From: Bacteroidales bacterium UBA3290
GTDB taxonomy: Bacteria > Bacteroidota > Bacteroidia > Bacteroidales > UBA932
Length of the DNA stretch: 18,416 bases
Direction: 5' to 3'
Assembly (NCBI GenBank): GCA_002361615.1
Contig: DETK01000038.1
Span: forward strand, 1-18,416
Shown here: one piece after another, positions 13,014-18,416 of the stretch
How positions within the stretch are numbered: the first letter of the stretch is position 1
Layout of the letters: the number at the start of each line of letters is the position of its first letter
Position numbers and translations under genes: made by a program
The notes under the pieces: model-generated
What the model was told of the DNA's origin: nothing
Databases searched by the model: none
What the model saw: only the letters and a program-made list of their open reading frames with translations

Positions 13014-14555
13014 ATGAAAAAACTGTTCATCTTCGTAGTGTTGGCCGCCTTCGTTTTCGGCGGAAACACAGCCAAGGCGCAAGTTTCAGAGTCGCCTGAA
13101 TGGGCTTCCCGCATCAAGGCGGAAGGCCTGAGTCATTCCCAGATCGAGGAGATTGCCCAGTATCTGACCGACCTGACCGGATCGCGTCTTACGGCCTCCA
13201 AACAGAAACGCCGCGCCGATTCGCTCGTGATCGTCAAACTGAAGGAGCTCGGCCTCTCGAATCCCCGTGCCGCCTTCGCCATGGAATTCACCCGCGGCGG
13301 TTGGGACGTGGTCAAGACCTATGCGGCCATGACCGCTCCGTACTACTGCGCTTTCTCCGTCAACCCCAGGGCCTGGTCGGGCAGCACCGACGGCCTGGTG
13401 AAGGGCGAGTGCATGGTTTTCGACGTCAAGTCGAAAGAAGATCTGGAAAAATACCGCGGCAAGGTGGCCGGCAAGATCCTGCTGATGCCCTCGGAGCAAT
13501 CGTATGACATCCGCTTCGAGCCGCTGGCTTCGCGCTACACCGAAGAGGAACTGGAGGCCCTGCTGAGTGACAATCGCGCTACGCCGCGCGGCGGACGTTA
13601 CGGCCGCTACAACTTTGACTACCGCGCCTATATGGAACTCCGCCAGATGATGAGTGAGTTCTATGCGAAGGAGAAGCCGCTCTGCATCGTCAACGCAAGC
13701 GGTTCGTTCAATGTTCCCGGCAGCTCGGGCGTCAACTACAAGGCGGGCGATCCCGAACCGGTCCCCGAACTGGCGATGCCGATCGAAGACCACGCCCGTA
13801 TGGTCCGCCTGATCGAGAAAGGCCAGAAAGTCGAGATGGAACTCGAACTCATCAACCAGTTCAGCGATGACAAGGAAGTCCACAACATCTATGCGGAAAT
13901 CCCCGGCACCGATCCCAAGCTCAAGGACGAGATCGTGCTGCTCGGCGGCCACTTCGACTCCTGGCACGGCGGTACCGGCGCCGCTGACAACGCCTCCGGC
14001 TGCATCGTCATGATCGAAGCGATGCGTATCCTCAAAGAGCTGGGCTTCAAGCCTAAGCGCACCATCCGCCTGGCCCTCTGGGGCGGTGAGGAGCAGGGCC
14101 TCTACGGCTCGCGCGGCTATATGGAACAGTATCTCTACAAGGACCAGAAGAAGTTGCCCGGCTTCGACAAGTTCGCCCTCTATCTGAATATGGACAACGG
14201 CTCGGGCCGTTTCCGCGGCATCTACCTGGAACGCAACGACGCAGCCGCCCCCTTCTTCGAGGCCTGGATGAAATACATTGAACCGCTTGGCTTCCAGTAC
14301 CTGTCGCCCCGCACCACCGGCGGCACCGACCACCAGACCTTCACCCGCGTCGGCCTCCCGGCCTATCAGTTCATCCAGGATGAACTCGAATACGGCCGCA
14401 CCTACCACACGATCATGGACACCTACGAGCGTCTCTCGCTGAGTGACCTCCGCATCGACGCCACCATCGTCGCCTGGCTAGCAGCCTGCGCCGCCAACGA
14501 CCCCGGCCGCATCCCCGTCTACCCCGCGGTCCAGCCCCAGCAGCCCCGCTTCTAG
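13014..14555 (+). CDS. Secreted M28-family zinc metallopeptidase
   Basis: 513 residues from ATG 13014, where a signal peptide MKKLFIFVVLAAFVFGGNTA (cut probably after KAQ) begins. Residues about 100-270 form a protease-associated-like insert (VKGECMVFD, KYRGKVAGKILLM, PELAMPIED). The M28 catalytic domain follows, with HFDSW at 313-317 (His313 ligand), GAADNASG at 322-329 (Asp325 bridging two zincs), WGGEEQG at 356-362 (Glu359 general base, Glu360 ligand), LNMDN at 391-395 (Asp394 ligand) and YHTIMDT at 464-470 (His465 ligand). All metal ligands are present. Likely a periplasmic or outer-membrane-exposed amino- or carboxypeptidase feeding peptide uptake. The gene is divergent from the deoxyribosyltransferase operon, and the 14.6-kb repeats begin 18 bp after its stop. 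Confidence 0.92.
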   Translation: MKKLFIFVVLAAFVFGGNTAKAQVSESPEWASRIKAEGLSHSQIEEIAQYLTDLTGSRLTASKQKRRADSLVIVKLKELGLSNPRAAFAMEFTRGGWDVVKTYAAMTAPYYCAFSVNPRAWSGSTDGLVKGECMVFDVKSKEDLEKYRGKVAGKILLMPSEQSYDIRFEPLASRYTEEELEALLSDNRATPRGGRYGRYNFDYRAYMELRQMMSEFYAKEKPLCIVNASGSFNVPGSSGVNYKAGDPEPVPELAMPIEDHARMVRLIEKGQKVEMELELINQFSDDKEVHNIYAEIPGTDPKLKDEIVLLGGHFDSWHGGTGAADNASGCIVMIEAMRILKELGFKPKRTIRLALWGGEEQGLYGSRGYMEQYLYKDQKKLPGFDKFALYLNMDNGSGRFRGIYLERNDAAAPFFEAWMKYIEPLGFQYLSPRTTGGTDHQTFTRVGLPAYQFIQDELEYGRTYHTIMDTYERLSLSDLRIDATIVAWLAACAANDPGRIPVYPAVQPQQPRF

Positions 14556-14572
14556 CCATCTTTCTGGCGCTC

Positions 14573-14879
14573 CGGCCAGGCCGCTTTTGCCCTTCACACG
14601 GCCAGGCCGCTTTTGCCCTTCACACGGGCAGGCCGCTTTTGCCCTTCACACTGGGCAGGCCGCTTTTGCCCTTCACACTGGGCAGGCCGCTTTTGCCCTT
14701 CATACCGGGCCGGCCGCTTTTGCCCTTCATACCGGCCAGGCCGCTTTTGCCCTTCACACGGGCAGGCCGCTTTTGCCCTTCACACTGGGCAGGCCGCTTT
14801 TGCCCTTCATACCGGGCCGGCCGCTTTTGCCCTTCATACCGGGCAGGCCGCTTTTGCCCTTCATACCGGGCCGGCCGCT
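14573..14879. repeat. 27-bp tandem repeat, about 11 units (composite repeat A, part 1)
   Basis: Units of about 27 bp share GGCCGCTTTTGCCCTTCA and then CAC or TAC with a variable CTGGG/CCGGG end. The array begins 18 bp after the peptidase stop. The same unit appears twice in copy B (about 16398-16462), once in copy D (about 18102-18140) and not in copy C, so copy number varies. Long open frames through it in all three forward phases are products of the repeat and not genes. Confidence 0.9.
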
Positions 14880-15020
14880 GGGCCGCCCGGCAAGGTGGCG
14901 GGCAAAAACGGGCAAGGTCTCATTTCAGCCCCGGGACCTTGCCCGTGCAATCTACGGTAGCGTGCTGTCTAGCGCATTTTCCGCCGGCAAGGTCTCAACC
15001 CAAAAATTCGACCTTGCCGG
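14880..15020. repeat. Paired-hairpin core of composite repeat A
   Basis: Two perfect hairpins are spaced 37 bp apart. H1 is ACGGGCAAGGTC (14908-14919)/GACCTTGCCCGT (14935-14946) with a 15-nt loop. H2 is CCGGCAAGGTC (14984-14994)/GACCTTGCCGG (15010-15020), also with a 15-nt loop. Both stems share GGCAAGGTC/GACCTTGCC and both loops begin TCA. The spacer contains GTGCTGTCTAGCGCATTTT, which is conserved in other copies. Confidence 0.9.
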
Positions 15021-15430
15021 TTTCGCCCGTCATTCACCCCCTTCGGCCGAGCCTCCTCCCGCTTCGTCCGCCATTCACCCCTTCGGCCGCGCCTCCCGTT
15101 TTGCTCGTCATTCACCCTCTTCGGCCGCACCTCTTCCGGTTTCGCCCGTCATTCACCCCCTTCGGCCGCACCTCTTCCGGTTTCGCTCGTCATTCACCCC
15201 CTTCGGCCGCGCCTCTTCCGGTTTCGCCCGTCATTCACCCCCTTCGGCCGCACCTCCCGTTTCGCCCGTCGTTCATCTCCTTCGGCCGCACCTCTTCCGG
15301 TTTCGCCCGTCATTCACCCCCTTCGGCCGCGCCTCTTCCGGTTTCGCTCGTCATTCACCCCCTTCGGCCGCACCTCTTCCGGTTTCGTCCGCCATTCACC
15401 TCCTTCGGCCGCGCCACTTCCGGTTTCGTC
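15021..15430. repeat. 41-bp tandem repeat, about 10 units (composite repeat A, part 3)
   Basis: Units of about 41 bp (a few shortened) read TTCGCCCGTCATTCACC, then CCTTCGGCCG and CACCTCTTCCGG, with small substitutions. The array runs into the boundary motif at 15431. A length of 41 is not a multiple of three, so no single reading frame is kept, which argues against coding. Confidence 0.9.
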
Positions 15431-15454
15431 CGTCATTCCCGGCTTGACCGGGAA
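15431..15454. repeat. Boundary motif of TA cassette 1, stop-codon side
   Basis: A 24-bp motif beginning CGTCATTCCCGG and containing a perfect hairpin ATTCCCGG (15435-15442)-N5-CCGGGAAT (15448-15455). It is nearly identical to the motifs at 16358, 16820, 17106 and 18063. The antitoxin stop codon (15433-15435) lies inside it. Confidence 0.85.
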
Positions 15455-15846
15455 TCTTCTTCGAGGGTTTTCAGTTTCTCGAAATTGTCTTTTTCTGCAA
15501 TCAGGGTGATCAGGCGGGCGTTCGAGAGCGAGGGCATTTCACCGGCTTCGTAGAGGCGGTACTGGTTGGCGCCGAACCCGAGAATGCGTGACATCTTAGC
15601 TGCAGATACACGGTATTTCATGCGGATGGCCTTGATATCTTCAGGAGAAGGGATACCGTGTCTCTCGCGGTATTGGCGATAGACCTGCTCCATGTCTTCC
15701 GTATCAGATGCCGTCGTGGTAAATCGTTCCCCACTGTCATCACATAGGTAGTAGTGGGCCGTATAGTCATAGCGCTCACCACGGTAGTTCGCAGTCCTCG
15801 TCTCTTGACAGACCGTCATTTCCTTGCCGGTAATCGGACTCTTCAT
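15433..15846 (-). CDS. MqsA-like antitoxin (helix-turn-helix)
   Basis: 137 residues from ATG 15846; an ATG at 15858 is an alternative. MKSPITGKEM and YYLCDDSGERFTTT form the N-terminal part that in MqsA is a zinc-binding fold, but only scattered Cys remain and the CxxC pairs are missing. Residues about 66-125 are a helix-turn-helix of the MqsA/XRE type (VSAAKMSRILGFGANQYRLY, then EAGEMPS). The start overlaps the end of the toxin gene by about 70 bp, so translation is coupled. The last residues, DSRSSRE plus the stop, are encoded by the boundary hairpin, so the repeat has supplied the C-terminus. It should neutralise the toxin and repress the promoter at 16218-16249. Confidence 0.75.
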   Translation of the reverse strand: MKSPITGKEMTVCQETRTANYRGERYDYTAHYYLCDDSGERFTTTASDTEDMEQVYRQYRERHGIPSPEDIKAIRMKYRVSAAKMSRILGFGANQYRLYEAGEMPSLSNARLITLIAEKDNFEKLKTLEEDSRSSRE

Positions 15847-16204
15847 CGTCGTATTCATTTTTAAAGGGATATTCCATCGGACGCTCCGCCAGATGAAACA
15901 ATATACAAATGACGGATTCGTTCGGGAAACCCAAACTGATCTTGATATAAACTTCTCTCTGTTTGACGTCTTTGCCAAATACCCATAGTTCGGTATTCTT
16001 GCCCAACTCGCTGACGATCGGGCCGGCCGAATAGTCAGTGACAGCCAAAGTTTTGATAATTTCTACCCGATAAACGGGTGTGATATCCAGATCGAATAGT
16101 GCCTCCTGATTCTTCCCTCGATCGTCCCTGAACAGAATGTCAAACACTTTCAATTTTGCATGGAATGTCCTCAAAAATCGTTGTACCTCCAAGCGTGTCG
16201 CCAT
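15776..16204 (-). CDS. MqsR-like toxin
   Basis: 142 residues from ATG 16204, preceded by a strong Shine-Dalgarno AGGAGG (16211-16216), unusual in this phylum. The sequence has VQRFLRTFHAKLKVFDILF, RDDRGKNQEALFDL, LAVTDYSAGP, ELWVFGKDVKQREVYIKISL and VICILFHLAERPM. The last two correspond to the beta strands of MqsR-type RNase toxins, where the lysine of YIKI is characteristic. MqsR cleaves mRNA, often at GCU. The C-terminal 25 residues are acidic and may be dispensable. It is the first gene of a toxin-antitoxin pair with the gene at 15433-15846. Assignment to MqsR rests on pattern and on the MqsA-like partner. Confidence 0.7.
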   Translation of the reverse strand: MATRLEVQRFLRTFHAKLKVFDILFRDDRGKNQEALFDLDITPVYRVEIIKTLAVTDYSAGPIVSELGKNTELWVFGKDVKQREVYIKISLGFPNESVICILFHLAERPMEYPFKNEYDDEESDYRQGNDGLSRDEDCELPW

Positions 16205-16217
16205 ACAAAATCCTCCT

Positions 16218-16249
16218 CAAAATTAAACGAAAAAGTTGAATATTGCAAA
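16218..16249 (-). promoter_or_regulatory. Promoter of TA cassette 1
   Basis: On the minus strand TTTG (16249-16246) and TAATTTTG (16225-16218) are separated by exactly 20 bp. The start point falls about 10 nt before the ATG, and the leader contains AGGAGG. Confidence 0.7.
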
Positions 16250-16272
16250 TCGGTCTCTGTTGAAACCGTTCT

Positions 16273-16357
16273 GCAAATCTAATCGCCACTGCCTGCAAAT
16301 AAAAACTCCGATGAAAGATTAACCGTTTTCCAAAGAAGTTGGAAAAAGTTGAAAAAC
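16273..16357. repeat. Conserved promoter-side end of TA cassette 1
   Basis: An 85-bp block closely matching 17978-18062: GCAAATCTA, then 21 bp from the first motif a TGCAAATAAAAAC, GATGAAAGATTAACCG, and a hairpin TTTTCCAA-N5-TTGGAAAA in this copy. It sits immediately next to the boundary motif at 16358. The genes on the two cassettes are unrelated, so this end is conserved independently of the cargo. Confidence 0.85.
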
Positions 16358-16819
16358 CGTCATTCCCGGCTGGACTGGGAAGCGGGTCATAACATTCGGC
16401 CGGCCGCTTCTGTCCTTCATACCTGGGCCGGCCGCTTTTGCCCTTCATACTGGGCCGGCTGCTGGCCCGCCCGGCAAGGTGGCGGGCAAAAACGGGCAAG
16501 GTCCCGCCGTCAAACGGGCAAGGTCTCTCCGGCAAACGGACAAGGTCTCATTTTAACCCCGGGACCTTGCCCGTTCAATCTAAGGTACAGTGCTGTCTGA
16601 CGCATTTTCCGCCGGCAAGGTCTCAACCCAATAATACGACCTTGCCGGCTTCGTCCGCCATTCACCTCCTTCGGCCGCACCTCCTCCGGCTTCGTCCGCC
16701 ATTCACCTCCTTCGGCCGAGCCTCCTCCGGCTTCGCCCGTCATTCACCCCCTTCGGCCGCACCTCCTCCGGCTTCGCCCGTCATACACCTCCTTCGGCCG
16801 AGCCCCTTCCGGTTTCGCC
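16358..16819. repeat. Composite repeat copy B
   Basis: Begins with the boundary motif (16358-16381), then two 27-bp-type units (about 16398-16462), a core with three copies of a 22-bp unit starting ACGG(G/A)CAAGGTC, hairpin H1 (16536-16547/16563-16574, one A-C mismatch) and hairpin H2 (16612-16622/16638-16648), and four 41-bp units ending at 16819. It joins copy C with no gene between them. Confidence 0.88.
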
Positions 16820-17129
16820 CGTCATTCCCGGCTGGGTCGGGAAGCGGGTCATACCATTCGGCAGGCCGGCAAGGTGGCGGGCAAAAACGGACAAGGTCCC
16901 GCCGTCAAACGGGCAAGGTCTCATTTTAAGCCCGGGACCTTGCCCGTTCAATCTAAGGTAGCGTGCTGTCTAGCGCATTTTCCGCCGGCAAGGTCTCAAC
17001 CCAAAAATTCGACCTTGCCCGTCCGTCGTTCATCTCCTTCGGCCGAGCCTCCTCCGGCTTCGCCCGTCATTCACTCCCTTCGGCCGCTCCTCTTCCCGCT
17101 TCGCCCTTCATTCCCGGCTTGACCGGGAA
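16820..17129. repeat. Composite repeat copy C with internal empty-site-like boundary
   Basis: Starts with a boundary motif (16820-16843) directly joined to copy B, without a TA cassette. There are no 27-bp units. The core has H1 (16909-16920/16936-16947, perfect) and H2 (16985-16995/17011-17019, shortened to 9 bp). Two 41-bp units follow, then the boundary motif at 17106-17129 that borders TA cassette 2. Confidence 0.88.
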
Positions 17130-17133
17130 TCTC

Positions 17134-17424
17134 TTATTCCGTTGTGGCTGTTCCTTGCGGATCATTTATTCGGATCAATGGCTCACCCAGGGCTTCCGAA
17201 AGCTTCGCAAGCGAGGAAATCGTGAAATTGGGAAAGCCTCGTGTCCAGCGTGTAATTTGGGTTTCATTGCATCCGATCTTCTCTGCCAATTCTCTCTGCG
17301 TCATTCCTTTGCGCTTCAAGATTTCGGCAATGCTGTCAATGAGGGCACGCGACCATTCCATCTCCAGCCGGACAGCCGGTGACACTTGCTCAAGTTGCTT
17401 GTGAAACATTGGATTTTGCTTCAT
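17134..17424 (-). CDS. XRE-family antitoxin (HigA-like)
   Basis: 96 residues from ATG 17424, overlapping the toxin stop by 4 bp (ATGA), the classic coupling of toxin-antitoxin pairs. MFHKQLEQVSPAVRLEMEWS is the N-terminal helix seen in Bacteroidota antitoxins of this type. Residues 33-80 are a Cro/C1-type helix-turn-helix (RKGMTQRELAEKIGCNETQI, then TRWTRGFPNFTISSLAKLSE). It should neutralise the upstream toxin and repress the shared promoter. The TAA stop lies 4 bp from the boundary hairpin, so the hairpin would be at the very end of the transcript. Confidence 0.82.
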   Translation of the reverse strand: MKQNPMFHKQLEQVSPAVRLEMEWSRALIDSIAEILKRKGMTQRELAEKIGCNETQITRWTRGFPNFTISSLAKLSEALGEPLIRINDPQGTATTE

Positions 17425-17900
17425 ATCCAGTAATCTTTGTCTTCTATGTTGGTCAGTTCTCTTTCTTCGATGGATACGACTCCGTCATCGATGTCCTTTC
17501 GAAGAAGCTTTTCAAATCTTTGCAAGTCGAGCGCATACCCATATAATTTCGTGTCTTGCTCGTAAGTTGCTGTATGTTTGAAATCCCCATTCCCAAGGAT
17601 GAGTATTTCATCAGAAATCCGGAGGCAGAACAGCCGTATTCTGCTATTCTCAATCGGCAATGCATTCAAAGAATCATCCCGTTTTCCTTCAGGTCTGAAA
17701 TAACGTTCCAAAGCGCCGTTCTCTAATATGATGGACAGTGCATAAATGATTCTTTGATAGTCCCTGTTAAGCGATGCCTCTTTCTCAAACTTGTTGAGAA
17801 AGCATTCAAATTCTGTTTTACGGTCCATCGCAAAACTAATCGAGTACAAACTCACTTTTTCTGATTGTTCAACCAGTTCCAACGTCGTCTTCTTTTTCAT
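17421..17900 (-). CDS. HigB/RelE-superfamily-like toxin
   Basis: 159 residues from ATG 17900. The core TEFECFLNKFEKEA, ALERYFRPEGKRDD, ALPIENSRIRLFCLRISDEI and LILGNGDFKHTATYEQDTK fits the common Bacteroidota type II toxin family related to HigB/Gp49-like RelE-fold RNases: FRPEGK and IRLFCLR-IL-GNG-K are its usual motifs. The partner antitoxin overlaps by 4 bp. The -7 box ends only 2 bp before ATG 17900, so the first 24 residues may be absent from the real product and the true start may be Met at 17828. Probable translation-dependent mRNA cleavage (inference from family). Confidence 0.75.
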   Translation of the reverse strand: MKKKTTLELVEQSEKVSLYSISFAMDRKTEFECFLNKFEKEASLNRDYQRIIYALSIILENGALERYFRPEGKRDDSLNALPIENSRIRLFCLRISDEILILGNGDFKHTATYEQDTKLYGYALDLQRFEKLLRKDIDDGVVSIEERELTNIEDKDYWI

Positions 17901-17902
17901 GG

Positions 17903-17937
17903 CAAATATACAAAACTTTACTTAAATGTAAAACAAA
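17903..17937 (-). promoter_or_regulatory. Promoter of TA cassette 2
   Basis: On the minus strand TTTG (17937-17934) and TATATTTG (17910-17903) are separated by 23 bp. The start point would be at the ATG at 17900 or just inside it, suggesting either a leaderless transcript or an internal start. Confidence 0.5.
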
Positions 17938-17977
17938 AGCCCTTCCGGATAAAGGAACCGTTTGCCCTTTCCACCCC

Positions 17978-18062
17978 GCAAATCTAAATGAAGTGACATG
18001 CAAATAAAAACCTCGATGAAAGATTAACCGTTTTCCAAATTATTCGGAAAAAGTTGAAAAAC
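17978..18062. repeat. Conserved promoter-side end of TA cassette 2
   Basis: Matches the 85-bp block at 16273-16357 with the same spacing between its sub-motifs. The hairpin here is TTTTCC-N9-GGAAAA: the stem is retained while the loop has changed. It abuts the boundary motif at 18063 exactly as its counterpart abuts 16358. Confidence 0.85.
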
Positions 18063-18416
18063 CGTCATTCCCGGCTGGACTGGGAAGCGGGTCATAACAT
18101 TCGGCCGGCCGCTTCTGCCCTTCATACCTGGCCGGCCGCTGGCCCGCCCGGCAAGGTGGCGGGCAAAAACGGGCAAGGTCCCTCCGGCAAACGGGCAAGG
18201 TCTCATTTTAAGCCCGGGACCTTGCCCGTGCAATCGGTGATAGCGTGCTGTCTAGCGCATTTTTCGCCGGCAAGGTCTCAACCCAAAAATTCGACCTTGC
18301 CGGCTTCGCCCGTCATTCACTCCCTTCGGCCGCACCTCTTCCGGTTTCGCCCGTCATTCACTCCCTTTGGCCGAGCCTCCTCCGGCTTCGCCCGCCATTC
18401 ACCTCCTTCGGCCGAG
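18063..18416. repeat. Composite repeat copy D, cut by the window end
   Basis: Boundary motif (18063-18086), one 27-bp-type unit (about 18102-18140), core with H1 (18191-18202/18218-18229, perfect) and H2 (18267-18277/18293-18303, perfect), and at least two and a half 41-bp units running off the end of the window. Confidence 0.88.

Noticed and set aside
13086..14408. 440-codon open frame on the minus strand opposite the M28 peptidase
   Set aside because: All M28 zinc ligands are on the + strand product. The opposite frame has no family features and results from high GC at third positions.
14573..15430. CRISPR array
   Set aside because: Units are contiguous or nearly identical along their whole length, with no unique spacers between constant repeats and no cas genes in view.
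14587..15553. Long open frames of 286 and 304 codons across the repeats, read as Pro/Arg/Phe-rich proteins
   Set aside because: They follow the tandem DNA repeats, exist in several forward phases at once, change frame between 27- and 41-bp units, and have no family resemblance or ribosome-binding context. They are products of repeat composition.
15431..18086. Classical integron with attC sites
   Set aside because: The alternation of cargo and repeats recalls a cassette array, but no integron integrase is present and no attC-type core sites (such as GTTRRRY pairs) were identified in the boundary motifs. It is therefore reported as a different, unproven kind of array.

Overview
The window looks like a contig from a member of the Bacteroidota, most likely Bacteroidales. 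The evidence is repeated TAnnTTTG -7 boxes paired with TTTG -33 boxes about 20 bp upstream, a Bacteroides-type tyrosine recombinase C-terminus, a WYL-regulator remnant of the type common in Bacteroidetes, a YARHG-domain exported protein, and secreted hydrolases with short lipidless signal peptides ending in AQ. No RNA gene was recognised.

Region 1 (1-4930) is visibly AT-richer than the rest and looks like a decayed mobile or defence-type island. It holds the C-terminus of an AAA/DUF4143 ATPase (1-485), a tight three-gene operon of unknown function (706-2255), a tyrosine recombinase that has lost its N-terminal half (2329-2991), an HNH plus DGQHR/ParB-like predicted nuclease (3057-4694) and a broken WYL-type regulator (4701-4930).

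Region 2 (4935-10674) has an ADP-ribose/NAD theme. A VWA protein with a C-terminal macro-like A1S_2505-type domain (4935-6047, -) is divergent from a NUDIX-winged-helix regulator with an intact Nudix box (6186-7022, +). Between them lie two well-formed divergent promoters and two matching palindromic operators. Further on are a membrane protein resembling the DUF2207 cytoplasmic part (7128-7964, -), an exported YARHG protein (8088-9320), a small Imm32-like protein (9341-9565), a microbial-type poly(ADP-ribose) glycohydrolase (9589-10470) and a small very acidic protein (10480-10674).

Region 3 (10717-14555) is GC-rich, ordinary-looking chromosome. A nucleoside 2-deoxyribosyltransferase-like gene and a secreted tandem-domain esterase form a leftward operon, divergent from a secreted M28 zinc peptidase.

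Region 4 (14556-18416) is the most unusual part. Four copies of a composite repeat (27-bp tandem units, a paired-hairpin core, 41-bp tandem units) alternate with two unrelated type II toxin-antitoxin pairs (MqsRA-like and HigBA-like), all read leftward. Each pair sits in a segment of about 0.9 kb bounded on both sides by the same roughly 24-bp motif, and both segments share an 85-bp end. A third copy of the motif lies between two repeat copies with no genes inside, like an empty site. This suggests an undescribed repeat-bounded cassette array carrying addiction modules; the cassette interpretation is inference, while the repeats and their positions are directly visible.
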